Part shown: one piece after another, positions 1 to 8,907 of the stretch
Layout: the number at the start of each line of letters is the position of its first letter
How positions within the stretch are numbered: the stretch's first letter is position 1
Source: Maribacter orientalis
GTDB lineage: Bacteria; Bacteroidota; Bacteroidia; Flavobacteriales; Flavobacteriaceae
Direction of reading: 5' to 3'
Length of the DNA stretch: 64,000 nucleotides
Assembly: GCF_900109345.1 (NCBI RefSeq)
Contig: NZ_FNZN01000001.1
Location: 565,883-629,882 of the forward strand
The notes under the pieces: model-generated
Told to the model about the DNA's origin: nothing
Seen by the model: only the letters and a program-made list of their open reading frames with translations
The model's database searches: none
Position numbers and translations under genes: made by a program

Positions 1-293
1 ATTTAAAAGAAACGGGAAGAGACTTAAAAATAATAGTTGAAGCTAGAAATTTAGATGAGATAAGGGAAATATTGGAATCTACTGGTGTGTATCGAATATT
101 AATAGACAACTTTAATTATGAGGATACCCGAAAGGCTGTAAAATTAATAGGCGATACTTGTTTAACAGAATCTTCTGGTGGAATTAACGAGAAAACAATT
201 CGGGAATATGCGGAATGTGGTGTTGATTATATTTCTTCAGGTGCACTGACACATTCGGTCTACAATATGGATTTAAGTTTAAAAGCAGTTTAA
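1..293 (+). CDS. nadC: Nicotinate-nucleotide pyrophosphorylase (carboxylating), C-terminal part
   Basis: Only the last ~96 codons are inside the window; the reading frame starts at base 3. NadC converts quinolinate and PRPP to nicotinate mononucleotide, CO2 and pyrophosphate in de novo NAD synthesis. The visible part carries the family's TIM-barrel end: VEARN, the LIDNF strand, ESSGGI and the closing GVDYISSGALTHS phosphate-binding region, all as expected for type II phosphoribosyltransferases. The TAA stop is followed directly by the ATG of the YihY-type gene, so the two are probably co-transcribed. Identity is secure despite the truncation by the window edge. Confidence 0.93.
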   Translation, partial: LKETGRDLKIIVEARNLDEIREILESTGVYRILIDNFNYEDTRKAVKLIGDTCLTESSGGINEKTIREYAECGVDYISSGALTHSVYNMDLSLKAV

Positions 294-1262
294 ATGTCTC
301 TAGAGGTCGAGGAAAAACTAGATAAGATTCCTATTATAAATTGGGGTGTCAGGCTTCTGAAAAAAGTCAGATTACCCGGTTTGGAGGGGCTTTCAGTATA
401 TGATCTGTTAGAGATGTATGTTTTTGGTATTTTAAGAGGAACATTGTCCACGCGTGCCAGCGCTATCGCATTTAGTTTATTTATGGCATTGTTTCCATTG
501 TTAATTTTCATGGTAACCCTTGTACCTTTTTTAGTATCCTATATTAGTATTGAACATGGTGATTTTGACGTTCAATTTCAATTGTTCTTAGAATCTTTTT
601 TGCCAAGTGCAACAGGTGACTATTTCGGTGAAGTGTTTCAACAAATTAAAGATCAAAAAAGTGGTGGATTACTTTCATCGGCCTTTATACTTTCTATTTT
701 TTTAATGGCAAATGGCGTACATTCTATTTTTGGGGGTTTTGAAACGTCTTATCATATTGAATTGACTCGTAATTTTTTTAAACAATATTTATATGCTTTA
801 TTGGTAGGTCTCATTTTGGCGATATTGATAATTTTAGGTTTTGTAGCTTTTATATATTTTGAGTTTTATGTGCTTGGCTATCTTTCTGAATTTGCAGCAA
901 GACAAGGTGGATATGTCTTGGAGGAAGAAGAGTTAGTAGGCGTTCAGATTGCCAAGGTGCTGTTTTTTATAATTCTTTCGTATTTTACTACCGCAATTTT
1001 ATATTATTCTGGAACAAGGGAAGGAAAGCAAGCCCGTTTCTTTTCTATAGGAGCATTGATGACGACTATTTTATTTTTGATTACATCTTATCTTTTTGGG
1101 ATCTATGTTGAAAAATTTGCTCGGTACAATGAATTATATGGGGCTCTTGGAGGATTATTGATATTAATGGTTTACATCTGGTTAAATTCTAATATATTGC
1201 TACTTGGGTTCGAGTTAAACGCATCCTTAAATACCTTAAGAAAAATCACTAAAAAAGAATGA
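294..1262 (+). CDS. YihY/UPF0761 family inner-membrane protein
   Basis: A 322-residue polytopic membrane protein of the YihY (BrkB-like) family. Roughly six hydrophobic segments are visible, with family landmarks RASAIAFSLFMALFPLLIF near residue 57 and a final helix rich in LLILMVYIWL before NASL. The molecular function of this family is not settled; a transport role and, in some proteobacteria, serum resistance have been proposed. It starts on the base after the nadC stop and overlaps the next gene by 4 bp (ATGA), so translational coupling within a nadC-yihY-DUF2147-priA operon is likely. Family call is firm, function is not. Confidence 0.88.
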   Translation: MSLEVEEKLDKIPIINWGVRLLKKVRLPGLEGLSVYDLLEMYVFGILRGTLSTRASAIAFSLFMALFPLLIFMVTLVPFLVSYISIEHGDFDVQFQLFLESFLPSATGDYFGEVFQQIKDQKSGGLLSSAFILSIFLMANGVHSIFGGFETSYHIELTRNFFKQYLYALLVGLILAILIILGFVAFIYFEFYVLGYLSEFAARQGGYVLEEEELVGVQIAKVLFFIILSYFTTAILYYSGTREGKQARFFSIGALMTTILFLITSYLFGIYVEKFARYNELYGALGGLLILMVYIWLNSNILLLGFELNASLNTLRKITKKE

Positions 1263-1699
1263 TAAATCAAACTATTCAATTAAGTATTCTATTCTTCCTT
1301 TTACTAGCTATGAATGTTTCGGCACAATCTGTTTTTGGAAAATGGAAAACTATTGACGACCGTACTGGATTGCCTAAAGGCGTAATCGAGATTTATAAGA
1401 AAGATGGGTTAATGTATGGTAAGGTGATTAAAATTTTAGAAGAAGGAATGGAAGGTGTAACCTGTGTAAAATGTGATGGAGAATTAAAGGATAAGCCTGT
1501 TGAAGGTATGGAAATAATTACTGCAGGTGAAAAGCATGAAGATGGTGAATGGAAAGGGAAAAGATTGTTTGATCCACAACAAGCGATGACGTTTAGATTC
1601 AAAATATGGTTGAATCCAGATAATCACAATGAATTAAAAGTAAGAGGATATTTAGCATTCATCTTCAGAACCCAGACTTGGTTGCGAGTGGAAGGATAG
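1259..1699 (+). CDS. DUF2147 family secreted protein
   Basis: 146 residues with an N-terminal signal peptide (hydrophobic stretch ending NVSAQS). The mature part reads like DUF2147: GKWKTIDDRTG near the start, a two-cysteine segment CVKCDGELKDKP in the middle, and RLFDPQQAMTF followed by LKVRGYLAF and a terminal TWLRVEG. Proteins of this family are small periplasmic beta-barrels of unknown function. It overlaps the upstream membrane protein by 4 bp. The priA ATG lies 3 bp after its stop codon. Confidence 0.85.
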   Translation: MINQTIQLSILFFLLLAMNVSAQSVFGKWKTIDDRTGLPKGVIEIYKKDGLMYGKVIKILEEGMEGVTCVKCDGELKDKPVEGMEIITAGEKHEDGEWKGKRLFDPQQAMTFRFKIWLNPDNHNELKVRGYLAFIFRTQTWLRVEG

Positions 1700-1701
1700 T
1701 T

Positions 1702-4158
1702 ATGGGAAATTTTATTAATGTAATATTACCAATTCCTCTAGAGCGAAGTTTTACTTATAGTATTACAGAAGAGGAAGCAACACTTTTGCAGCCAGGCATG
1801 CGTGTTGCAGTTCCTTTTGGCAAAACAAAAATATATACTGGGATTGTTCATAGTGTTCATCAAAAACCTCCTGAAGCCTATGAAGCAAAAGAAATACATC
1901 AGCTATTAGATGATTACCCGATTATAAATCCAATTCAGCTCAAACACTGGGAATGGATTGCTTCTTATTATATGTGCACATTAGGGGAAGTTGTACGTAG
2001 TGCATTACCAAGTGCTTTTTTGTTAGAGAGCGAAACATTAGTTGTACGTAATACGGAATACGAGGTTGATGAAAATGAACTTTTAGACGATGAATTTTTA
2101 GTGTTTGAAGCGCTACAGCATCAGTCAATACTTAAGGTTCAAGAAGTATCTGCTATTATAGAACGTAAAAATGTTCTGCCTATTCTTCAAAGATTATTGG
2201 AGAAAAAAATCATAGTACTTAAAGAAGAGGTTTACGAGCAGTATAGACCTAAATTAGTGAGGTATGTTAAGTTAGGTGCTGAATACGACGCAGATGAGAA
2301 ATTAGAAGAACTTCTAAATTCATTGAAAAGAGCTCCTAAGCAAAGTCAGGTAGTACTTACACTTTTTCAACTTCAGGGTAGAAGTCAAAAGCCTATAAAA
2401 GTTTCAGAATTAGAAAAGGCAAGCAATACATCTAAAGCCGTAATAAAGTCATTGGTAGATAAAGTAGTCTTAGAAGAATATTTCATCAAAACTGACCGTG
2501 TAAATTTTGGTGGAAGTTCTGATGATTCTGAAACCAAAGATTTAAATGAATATCAGACATCTGCTTTAATAGATATTAAAAAGGCTTTTAAAGAAAAGAA
2601 AGTAACACTATTAAAAGGAGTTACTTCATCAGGAAAGACCGAGGTGTATGTAAAGTTGATTGAAGAATGTTTAGAAAAGGGTTTACAGGCTCTTTATTTA
2701 CTTCCTGAGATTGCATTGACCACACAATTGATAAGTCGGTTACAAGAATACTTTGGTGAGAAAATTGCAGTTTACCACTCTAAATATAATGTTCAAGAAC
2801 GTGTGGAGGTTTGGCAAAATGTTTTGCAAGCTAAACCTAAGGCACAGTTAGTTATTGGGGCACGATCGGCAATGTATCTGCCTTTTAGTAAACTAGGTTT
2901 GGTTATTGTAGATGAGGAACATGAAAGCTCTTTCAAGCAATTTGACCCAGCTCCTAGATATCATGCAAGAGATGCCGCTATTGTTTTAGGTAATTTACAT
3001 TCCGCCAATGTATTATTAGGCTCAGCAACACCTAGTGTTGAGACGTATTATAATGCTAAAACCGGTAAATATGGTTTTACAGAAATTACTAGACGTTATG
3101 GTGATGTTTTGATGCCCGAGATGGAATTGGTAGATATTAAAGAGGCCACGCGTAAAAAACGAATGAAAGGTCATTTTTCTGAAAGGCTTCTATTGGAAAT
3201 GCAAGAAACACTTATAGAAGGTAATCAAATAATATTGTTTCAGAATAGAAGGGGATTTGCACCTTTATTGGAATGTTTAACCTGTGGGCATACGCCTCAA
3301 TGTCCAAATTGCGATGTGAGTCTTACCTATCATCAATTTAGAAATCAGTTACGTTGTCATTATTGTGGTCACCATACGGCATTGCCTGAAAGTTGTTTTG
3401 CCTGTGGTAGTCCCGATTTAGATACAAAAGGATTTGGTACTGAACAAATTGAAAAAGAAGTAATAGGACTGTTCCCAGACGCAAAAGTCGGTAGGATGGA
3501 TTTGGACACAACTCGCGGTAAGCATGGTTATGAAAAGATAATTACTGCATTTGAGCAACAAGAACTTGATATTTTAGTAGGAACACAAATGTTGACCAAA
3601 GGCCTAGACTTTAGAAATGTAAATTTAGTTGGGGTAATGAATGCAGATTCTCTATTGAATTTTCCCGATTATCGTGCTCATGAAAGAACATATCAGTTAT
3701 TGACACAAGTATCGGGTAGGGCAGGGCGTACTAAAAAAAGAGGAAAAGTTATTATACAGACCTATAATCCATATCATCAGATTTTAAAACAGGTTACTAC
3801 AAGTGATTATGAGGGTATGTATAAAGAACAGTTAGATGAGCGAGCGCAATTTAAGTATCCTCCAGTAAATAGAATTATCAAAGTTACTTTCAAACATAAA
3901 AATTATAATGTTTTAAATGAAGCGGCAGATTGGTTTGTAGGAGCATTACGTTCTAATTTCGGCGGTACTGTATTAGGTCCTGAATATCCACCGGTAGCTC
4001 GAATTCGAAATCAGTATTTAAAGCATATTGTGGTTAAGGTTGAAAAAGTACAATCTTTGGCGCAAACAAAAGCCAACATTCGGCGTATAGAGAAATCATT
4101 TAAAGCGGTAGCGATGTATAGAAGTGTTAGGGTAATATATAACGTAGACCATATATAA
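1702..4158 (+). CDS. priA: Primosomal protein N' (replication restart helicase PriA)
   Basis: 818 residues from ATG 1702. A TTG 24 bp upstream, in the same frame and inside the DUF2147 gene, is unlikely because MGNFINVILPIPL already matches the family N terminus. PriA is a 3'-5' superfamily 2 helicase that reloads DnaB at stalled forks. Visible parts: Walker A GVTSSGKTEVY near residue 306, DEEH Walker B near 404-407, a zinc-binding module with paired cysteines between about residues 525 and 569 (CLTCG, CPNC, CHYCG, CFACG) and helicase motif GTQMLTKGLDF. Length is slightly above the E. coli protein, usual for Bacteroidota. A hairpin terminator follows immediately. Confidence 0.96.
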   Translation: MGNFINVILPIPLERSFTYSITEEEATLLQPGMRVAVPFGKTKIYTGIVHSVHQKPPEAYEAKEIHQLLDDYPIINPIQLKHWEWIASYYMCTLGEVVRSALPSAFLLESETLVVRNTEYEVDENELLDDEFLVFEALQHQSILKVQEVSAIIERKNVLPILQRLLEKKIIVLKEEVYEQYRPKLVRYVKLGAEYDADEKLEELLNSLKRAPKQSQVVLTLFQLQGRSQKPIKVSELEKASNTSKAVIKSLVDKVVLEEYFIKTDRVNFGGSSDDSETKDLNEYQTSALIDIKKAFKEKKVTLLKGVTSSGKTEVYVKLIEECLEKGLQALYLLPEIALTTQLISRLQEYFGEKIAVYHSKYNVQERVEVWQNVLQAKPKAQLVIGARSAMYLPFSKLGLVIVDEEHESSFKQFDPAPRYHARDAAIVLGNLHSANVLLGSATPSVETYYNAKTGKYGFTEITRRYGDVLMPEMELVDIKEATRKKRMKGHFSERLLLEMQETLIEGNQIILFQNRRGFAPLLECLTCGHTPQCPNCDVSLTYHQFRNQLRCHYCGHHTALPESCFACGSPDLDTKGFGTEQIEKEVIGLFPDAKVGRMDLDTTRGKHGYEKIITAFEQQELDILVGTQMLTKGLDFRNVNLVGVMNADSLLNFPDYRAHERTYQLLTQVSGRAGRTKKRGKVIIQTYNPYHQILKQVTTSDYEGMYKEQLDERAQFKYPPVNRIIKVTFKHKNYNVLNEAADWFVGALRSNFGGTVLGPEYPPVARIRNQYLKHIVVKVEKVQSLAQTKANIRRIEKSFKAVAMYRSVRVIYNVDHI

Positions 4159-4159
4159 T

Positions 4160-4189
4160 AAAAAAGACCGCTATTTAGCGGTCTTTTTT
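4160..4189. terminator. Bidirectional intrinsic terminator, priA / LytTR regulator
   Basis: Stem AAAAAGACCGCT with loop ATTT and AGCGGTCTTTTT; A and T tracts on both flanks let it serve priA on the plus strand and the convergent regulator gene on the minus strand. Confidence 0.85.
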
Positions 4190-4211
4190 GAAAGTAAAAT
4201 TATATCATATA

Positions 4212-4904
4212 TTATACATTACTAAGCGCTTCGGCAAGTTCTGACTTTTTATTTCTACTCAAGGGTATAGATCTACCACTAACTTCAACATTTTTACTGT
4301 TGAATTTCTCAACCTTCTCAAGGTTAATGATGTACGATTTATGTATTCTTAAAAACTTATCTTCTGGTAATTGCTTTTCAAAAGATTTCATTGTTGATAA
4401 GATTACGATATTAGCTTCATCAGTTACTAATTTTATATAGTCTCCAAGTGCTTCGATCCACTTAATATCATTTAAAATAACCTTTCTCTTCTTAAGGTTA
4501 CTTTTTACGAAAATATGCTCCTCATCTTCATTTACTCGGTGCAATTGTTCGTAATTGGCAACAGCTCTTTTAACAGATGCATCAAAACGTGCCATAGTAA
4601 TCGGTTTATGTAAATAATCCGTTACATCATAGTCGAATGCTTTGAGTGCATAATCTGGTTTACCGGTAATCAAAATTACCTGAGGACTGTTTTCTAATGA
4701 CTCGAGTAGGTCGAATCCTGTGATAATTGGCATTTCAACATCAAGAAATATAAGATCTATCTCATGGTTCTTGATTCCATTTTTAGCTTCGATAGCGTTA
4801 CTGTATTCTGCTACCATAGTTAAATTAGGATGATTGTTTACCAACTTTGCAACGGCCATCCTTTGCATGGATGAATCGTCAACGATGATACTTCTTAACT
4901 TCAT
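4212..4904 (-). CDS. LytTR-type response regulator transcription factor
   Basis: 230 residues. An N-terminal receiver domain (residues 1-120) has the acidic pair IIVDD at 7-10, phospho-acceptor Asp55 in FLDVEMP, Thr80 and Lys100 in LHKP. The C-terminal half is a LytTR DNA-binding domain with the typical RKVILNDIKWIEALGDYIK and FLRIHKSYIINLEKV strands. LytTR regulators of the AlgR/LytR class usually pair with a 5TM or 7TM histidine kinase, but none is nearby; the gene stands alone between convergent priA and the divergent ribosomal operon. Its targets cannot be read from the sequence. Confidence 0.93.
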   Translation of the reverse strand: MKLRSIIVDDSSMQRMAVAKLVNNHPNLTMVAEYSNAIEAKNGIKNHEIDLIFLDVEMPIITGFDLLESLENSPQVILITGKPDYALKAFDYDVTDYLHKPITMARFDASVKRAVANYEQLHRVNEDEEHIFVKSNLKKRKVILNDIKWIEALGDYIKLVTDEANIVILSTMKSFEKQLPEDKFLRIHKSYIINLEKVEKFNSKNVEVSGRSIPLSRNKKSELAEALSNV

Positions 4905-5102
4905 AAGGGCTGATTTGTGGGGTTAAATCATCGACAAATAACCGAAAAAACATGCTGAACTGCAACAAAAGATGTGAACAATGCACTGTTGATCGTGTAT
5001 TTGGTAATGATGATATGATTAAGATTTGGTCTATTTTTCATGTTGTTACCATCTAATAACGAAGAATATTCGTATTTCTTATAATTATTTTAAAATAATA
5101 TC

Positions 5103-5110
5103 TATTTTTG
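5103..5110 (+). promoter_or_regulatory. Putative -7 promoter element of the rpsF operon
   Basis: TATTTTTG matches the Bacteroidota TAnnTTTG -7 box, 22 bp before the rpsF ATG. No clear TTG element was found at the expected upstream distance. Confidence 0.5.
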
Positions 5111-5132
5111 CACTCCTTAAAACAAATATAAT

Positions 5133-5477
5133 ATGAACCATTACGAAACTGTTTTCATTTTGAATCCCGTTCTATCAGATGTACAGATAGAGGAAACAGT
5201 TAAGAAATTCGAGGATTTCTTAATTAACAATGGCGCCAAAATGGTAGCTAAAGAGAATTGGGGGCTAAAGAAATTGGCCTACCCGATACAAAACAAGAAG
5301 AGTGGATTTTACCACTTGTTCGAATTCACTAACACTGGTGAGGTAGTTACACCTTACGAACAGGAGTTTAGAAGAGATGAACGTGTTATGCGTTTCTTGA
5401 CCGTTAAATTGGACAAGCATGCTATCTCATGGGCAGAAAGAAGAAGAACAAGAAACAAAAAAACCGCTAAAGCTTAA
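5133..5477 (+). CDS. rpsF: 30S ribosomal protein S6
   Basis: 114 residues. S6 binds 16S rRNA together with S18 in the small-subunit platform. It begins [16 protein letters not shown], the typical first beta strand, and contains [19 protein letters not shown] followed by the [18 protein letters not shown] segment characteristic of the family. It heads the rpsF-rpsR-rplI operon, with rpsR 5 bp downstream. No single-strand DNA-binding protein or PriB gene lies between rpsF and rpsR, unlike in many other phyla. Confidence 0.97.
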   Translation: MNHYETVFILNPVLSDVQIEETVKKFEDFLINNGAKMVAKENWGLKKLAYPIQNKKSGFYHLFEFTNTGEVVTPYEQEFRRDERVMRFLTVKLDKHAISWAERRRTRNKKTAKA

Positions 5478-5482
5478 GTATT

Positions 5483-5779
5483 ATGGCAACATTACAACAA
5501 CAGGCAAAAGGAAAGAAAGATGGAGAGATCAGGTATCTAACTCCATTGAACATTGAGACCAACACTAAAAAGAAGTATTGTCGTTTTAAAAAGTCCGGTA
5601 TTAAATACGTGGATTATAAGGATGCAGATTTTTTATTGAAGTTGGTAAACGAGCAAGGTAAATTGTTACCACGACGACTTACAGGAACTTCATTGAAGTA
5701 TCAAAGAAAAGTAGCCCAAGCGGTAAAAAGAGCTCGTCATTTGGCATTAATGCCATATGTTGCTGATTTATTAAAATAA
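5483..5779 (+). CDS. rpsR: 30S ribosomal protein S18
   Basis: 98 residues. S18 forms a heterodimer with S6 on the 30S platform. The conserved core [38 protein letters not shown] and [20 protein letters not shown] is complete. The N-terminal extension of about 30 residues ([16 protein letters not shown]) is a little longer than in E. coli but ordinary for this phylum. It is the middle gene of the S6-S18-L9 operon; rplI follows 13 bp later. Confidence 0.97.
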   Translation: MATLQQQAKGKKDGEIRYLTPLNIETNTKKKYCRFKKSGIKYVDYKDADFLLKLVNEQGKLLPRRLTGTSLKYQRKVAQAVKRARHLALMPYVADLLK

Positions 5780-5792
5780 TAAGAAAAGAATC

Positions 5793-6245
5793 ATGGAGCT
5801 TATATTAAAAGAAGACGTACAAAATTTAGGTTTTAAAGACGATGTAGTTAATGTTAAGAACGGATACGGAAGAAACTTCCTTATTCCTCAAGGCTTAGCT
5901 GCAATGGCAACTATATCTGCTAAAAAGGTTTTAGCTGAAAACTTGAAGCAAAGAGCACATAAAGAGAAAAAAGTTGTTGATGCCGCTAAGAAAACTGAAG
6001 AAGCATTAAAAGCTTTAGAATTGAAGATCATTGCTAAGACAGGTGCTGGCGATAAATTATTCGGTTCAGTTACTAACGGTGATTTGGCAGAGGCTTTGGC
6101 TAAAGAAGGTCATGCTATCGACAAAAAATTCATTAGTATTTTAGGTGGTGCAGTTAAGAGAACTGGCCCTTACAATGCACAAATCAGATTACACCGTGAG
6201 GTTATAGTTGATTTCGGATTTGAAGTTATTGCGGAGCAAAAATAA
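5793..6245 (+). CDS. rplI: 50S ribosomal protein L9
   Basis: 150 residues. L9 binds 23S rRNA near the L1 stalk and helps maintain the reading frame. It shows the N-domain MELILKEDVQNLG, KNGYGRNFLIPQGLA, a long charged linker helix, and a C-domain with GDKLFGSVTNGDLAEAL and VDFGFEV near the end. Last gene of the operon; a T-run hairpin terminator follows about 25 bp after the stop. Confidence 0.97.
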   Translation: MELILKEDVQNLGFKDDVVNVKNGYGRNFLIPQGLAAMATISAKKVLAENLKQRAHKEKKVVDAAKKTEEALKALELKIIAKTGAGDKLFGSVTNGDLAEALAKEGHAIDKKFISILGGAVKRTGPYNAQIRLHREVIVDFGFEVIAEQK

Positions 6246-6269
6246 TACTTCAAATTATTAAATATATTA

Positions 6270-6299
6270 GCCTTTCAGTTTACTGGAGGGCTTTTTTTT
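6270..6299 (+). terminator. Intrinsic terminator of the rpsF-rpsR-rplI operon
   Basis: Stem GCCTTTCAG / CTGGAGGGC (two G-U pairs on the transcript) with a TTTA loop, followed by eight T. Confidence 0.8.
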
Positions 6300-6381
6300 G
6301 ATTGGTCATGAAACGGATTATTAGAGTGCCAATATGAAATTGACACGTTGTATTTAATTATTATTAAAAGAATATCTATCG

Positions 6382-6858
6382 ATGAAATACACAAGGCTAA
6401 CAAAAGAACAATTAGAAGAACTACACCAAGAGTTTATTAACTTTTTGGCTACCCAATCAATTACAGGAGATGAATGGGATGCCATTAAAAAAGATAAGCC
6501 TAAAGTAGCGGAAGAAGAATTAGATGTTTTTAGCGATTTGGTATGGGAAGGTGTTTTGAGTAAGGTTTCCTACCTAGAGAATATTTCAAGCAATCAAATG
6601 CATTTGTTCTTTCTTACTGAAAAGGAAATGAAGCTTATTTCTGTGAAAGTGATGAACCCAGATTTAGATTTAACTACTAAAATCGGATTTGAATGGTTTA
6701 AGAAGAATTGGCAATCAGATTTTGTAGAATATTTGACAGCTTCAAAAGCCTATACCGATGATAAAAATGTAGACAAGTTCTTACTACTGCAACAAGGTGC
6801 AGTGATTACTAAAGGCGATTTATACCAGTGGTTCGAAAAGGTAATTGAAACCTCGTAG
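6382..6858 (+). CDS. Conserved flavobacterial protein, probably DUF6495 family
   Basis: 158 residues, no signal peptide and no membrane segment, with an acidic and lysine-rich composition. It resembles a cytoplasmic protein found next to rplI or hisS in many Flavobacteriaceae that I recognise as the DUF6495 family; this is from memory and not verified. Visible landmarks are GDEWDAIKKDKP, DLVWEGVLSKVSYLE, IGFEWFKKNWQSDFVEYL and the C-terminal GDLYQWFEKVIE. No catalytic motif is apparent. It lies between the L9 terminator and the hisS promoter, so it appears to be transcribed on its own. Confidence 0.7.
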   Translation: MKYTRLTKEQLEELHQEFINFLATQSITGDEWDAIKKDKPKVAEEELDVFSDLVWEGVLSKVSYLENISSNQMHLFFLTEKEMKLISVKVMNPDLDLTTKIGFEWFKKNWQSDFVEYLTASKAYTDDKNVDKFLLLQQGAVITKGDLYQWFEKVIETS

Positions 6859-6890
6859 AGCTCTTGGTTGTTCATATTATTAATTCCTAA

Positions 6891-6921
6891 TTGTAGTCTT
6901 ACCTTTTGAAGGCTATATTTG
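6891..6921 (+). promoter_or_regulatory. hisS promoter (Bacteroidota housekeeping type)
   Basis: TTG at 6891-6893, a 20-nt spacer and TATATTTG at 6914-6921 fit the -33 TTG / -7 TAnnTTTG pattern of the Bacteroidota primary sigma factor. The hisS ATG at 6940 is 18 nt after the -7 box, which also argues against a TTG start at 6919 lying inside the box. Confidence 0.65.
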
Positions 6922-6939
6922 CATTACAATAAAAAATTA

Positions 6940-8319
6940 ATGGCACAGAAACCTTCTATTCCTAAAGGAACGCGCGATTTTTCTCCATCTGAAATTGCAA
7001 AGCGTAACTACATTTTTGACACCATCAAGAAAAATTTTCAAACGTATGGTTTTCAACCTATTGAAACTCCATCTTTTGAGAATTCAGAAACGTTGTTAGG
7101 TAAATATGGTGAAGAAGGTGACCGTTTAATTTTTAAAATTCTCAATTCAGGTGATTTTATTAGTAAGGTTGATGATATAACCTACAGTTCTAAAAATTCT
7201 ACTAGTATAGCCCCTAAAATTACAGAGAAAGCGTTGCGATATGATTTAACGGTGCCTTTTGCCCGGTATGTTGTAATGCATCAGAATGAGCTAGATTTCC
7301 CGTTTAAACGATATCAGATTCAACCCGTTTGGCGTGCAGATAGACCACAAAAGGGTCGTTTTAGAGAATTCTTTCAGTGTGATGCTGATGTAGTAGGTTC
7401 AGATTCATTGTTGCAAGAGGTAGAATTGATTCAATTGTATGATGCGGTATTTTCTGATTTAAAATTAGAAGGTGCTACTATTAAAATGAATAATAGAAAA
7501 ATTTTAGCAGGTATTGCTGAAGTTATTGGAGCAAAGCATTTATTAATCGATTTCACGGTAGCTTTAGATAAATTAGATAAAATAGGCGAGGAAGGCGTTA
7601 AAAAAGAAATGTTGGCTAAAGGTATTTCGGCCGATGCAATCGAAAAAGCAGCACCATTATTTGAACCTCAAGGTAGTAATGTAGATCAGTTAAATCGTTT
7701 AGATAGCTTATTGAAAGATTCTGTAGAAGGGCAAAAAGGTTTGGAAGAGCTTCGTTTTATTATGGAGACTATTTCAACTTTAGGTTTGCAATCTGCTAAA
7801 TTGGCTATTGATGTTACATTGGCTCGTGGTCTCAATTATTATACAGGAGCAATTTTTGAAGTTTCAGCTCCGAAAGGTGTATCTATGGGGTCTATTGGTG
7901 GCGGTGGTCGTTATGATGATCTTACGGGAATCTTTGGATTAAAGGACGTGAGTGGGGTAGGAATTTCTTTTGGGTTGGACAGAATCTACCTGGTATTGGA
8001 AGAATTGAATTTATTCCCTGAGTCCGTCGATAAGTCTTTAGATGTACTTTGCCTTAACTTCGGGACTAAAGAAGCGCTAATGTCTTTAAAACTAGTAACG
8101 GAACTTCGTAAAAGAGGTGTAATGTCAGATTTATATCCTTCTGATGTAAAAATCCAGAAACAATTCAAATATGCCAATAATAGAAAGGTACCTTATGTAA
8201 TATTGTTAGGTGCTGAAGAATTAGAAAATAACAGTTTTGTGGTGAAATATATGGAGAGTGGTAATCAAATAACTTATGCACTCTCTGAAGTAGACAAATT
8301 TGTTGCAACCTTAGAGTAA
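6940..8319 (+). CDS. hisS: Histidine--tRNA ligase
   Basis: 459 residues from ATG 6940; an upstream in-frame TTG at 6919 overlaps the promoter box and is rejected. HisRS charges tRNA-His. Class II motifs are present: the KPSIPKGTRDFSP N terminus, motif 2 with QPVWRADRP and GRFREFFQCDAD, the histidine-specific ARGLNYYTG loop, and motif 3 in IGGGGRYDDL and GVGISFGLDRIYLVL. A C-terminal anticodon-binding domain follows (LRKRGVMSDLYPSDVKIQKQ). Its 3' end overlaps the convergent NUDIX gene by 9 bp. Confidence 0.97.
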   Translation: MAQKPSIPKGTRDFSPSEIAKRNYIFDTIKKNFQTYGFQPIETPSFENSETLLGKYGEEGDRLIFKILNSGDFISKVDDITYSSKNSTSIAPKITEKALRYDLTVPFARYVVMHQNELDFPFKRYQIQPVWRADRPQKGRFREFFQCDADVVGSDSLLQEVELIQLYDAVFSDLKLEGATIKMNNRKILAGIAEVIGAKHLLIDFTVALDKLDKIGEEGVKKEMLAKGISADAIEKAAPLFEPQGSNVDQLNRLDSLLKDSVEGQKGLEELRFIMETISTLGLQSAKLAIDVTLARGLNYYTGAIFEVSAPKGVSMGSIGGGGRYDDLTGIFGLKDVSGVGISFGLDRIYLVLEELNLFPESVDKSLDVLCLNFGTKEALMSLKLVTELRKRGVMSDLYPSDVKIQKQFKYANNRKVPYVILLGAEELENNSFVVKYMESGNQITYALSEVDKFVATLE

Positions 8320-8859
8320 TCGTCTAATTTCATTTAATATTTTAGTGTAATATTCTATTGAATGCGGCACGTATTGTTTGCTTAATTCTTTATCGTTTAA
8401 TTCTTTTTCAAATTGAATAATCGAAATTAATTTGAGGTCATCAATTTCACTTTTTTGTTTGATAAGTTTTTCTAGGGGTATCTTTAGTTTAGATAAAAAC
8501 GTATGATGAAATTCACAATCGATGAGTTGATCGGAATGTTTTTGGATGGATTTAAATACACCTATTTTCTTCAGTTCTTTACCCGTAATCGTTAAACCTA
8601 TTTCTTCTTGCACTTCCCTAATTGCAGAATCTAAAATTGATTCTCCAGCACCAATATGACCAGCAACCGAAATATCCCATAAACTAGGATGGGTATCTTT
8701 ATTTGAAGCTCGTTTTTGTATAAGTAGTTTCCCGTCTTCTGTATAAAACCAAATATGAACCGTGGCATGAAAGAGGCCTTTTTTATGGGCTTCAGATTTC
8801 ATTGTAGTTTTACCTAACGGTACTCCATCAGCATTTAAAATGTCAATAAGCTCGTCCAT
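8311..8859 (-). CDS. NUDIX hydrolase, isopentenyl-diphosphate isomerase-like (YfcD type)
   Basis: 182 residues. The NUDIX box is intact: GAGES followed by SAIREVQEEIGL, giving the GX5EX7REUXEEXGU pattern around residues 70-90. MDELIDILNADGVPLGKTTMK and WDISVAGHIG are typical of the YfcD/IDI-like branch, which hydrolyses unidentified diphosphates rather than isomerising isopentenyl diphosphate. It is convergent with hisS (9 bp overlap of the ends) and lies downstream of an M42 peptidase gene, separated from it by a terminator hairpin. Substrate unknown. Confidence 0.88.
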   Translation of the reverse strand: MDELIDILNADGVPLGKTTMKSEAHKKGLFHATVHIWFYTEDGKLLIQKRASNKDTHPSLWDISVAGHIGAGESILDSAIREVQEEIGLTITGKELKKIGVFKSIQKHSDQLIDCEFHHTFLSKLKIPLEKLIKQKSEIDDLKLISIIQFEKELNDKELSKQYVPHSIEYYTKILNEIRRLL

Positions 8860-8864
8860 AGTAC

Positions 8865-8897
8865 TAAAAAATAATCCCTCCTAAAAAATTGGAGGGA
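8865..8897 (-). terminator. Intrinsic terminator downstream of the M42 aminopeptidase gene
   Basis: TCCCTCC / GGAGGGA stem with an AT-rich loop at 8875-8897; read on the minus strand it is followed by TTATTTTTT, just before the NUDIX start. Confidence 0.75.
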
Positions 8898-8907
8898 CTG
8901 TTATACT

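Noticed and set aside
1678-1701. TTG start extending PriA by eight residues
   Set aside because: It is inside the DUF2147 gene, and the ATG at 1702 gives the normal N terminus.
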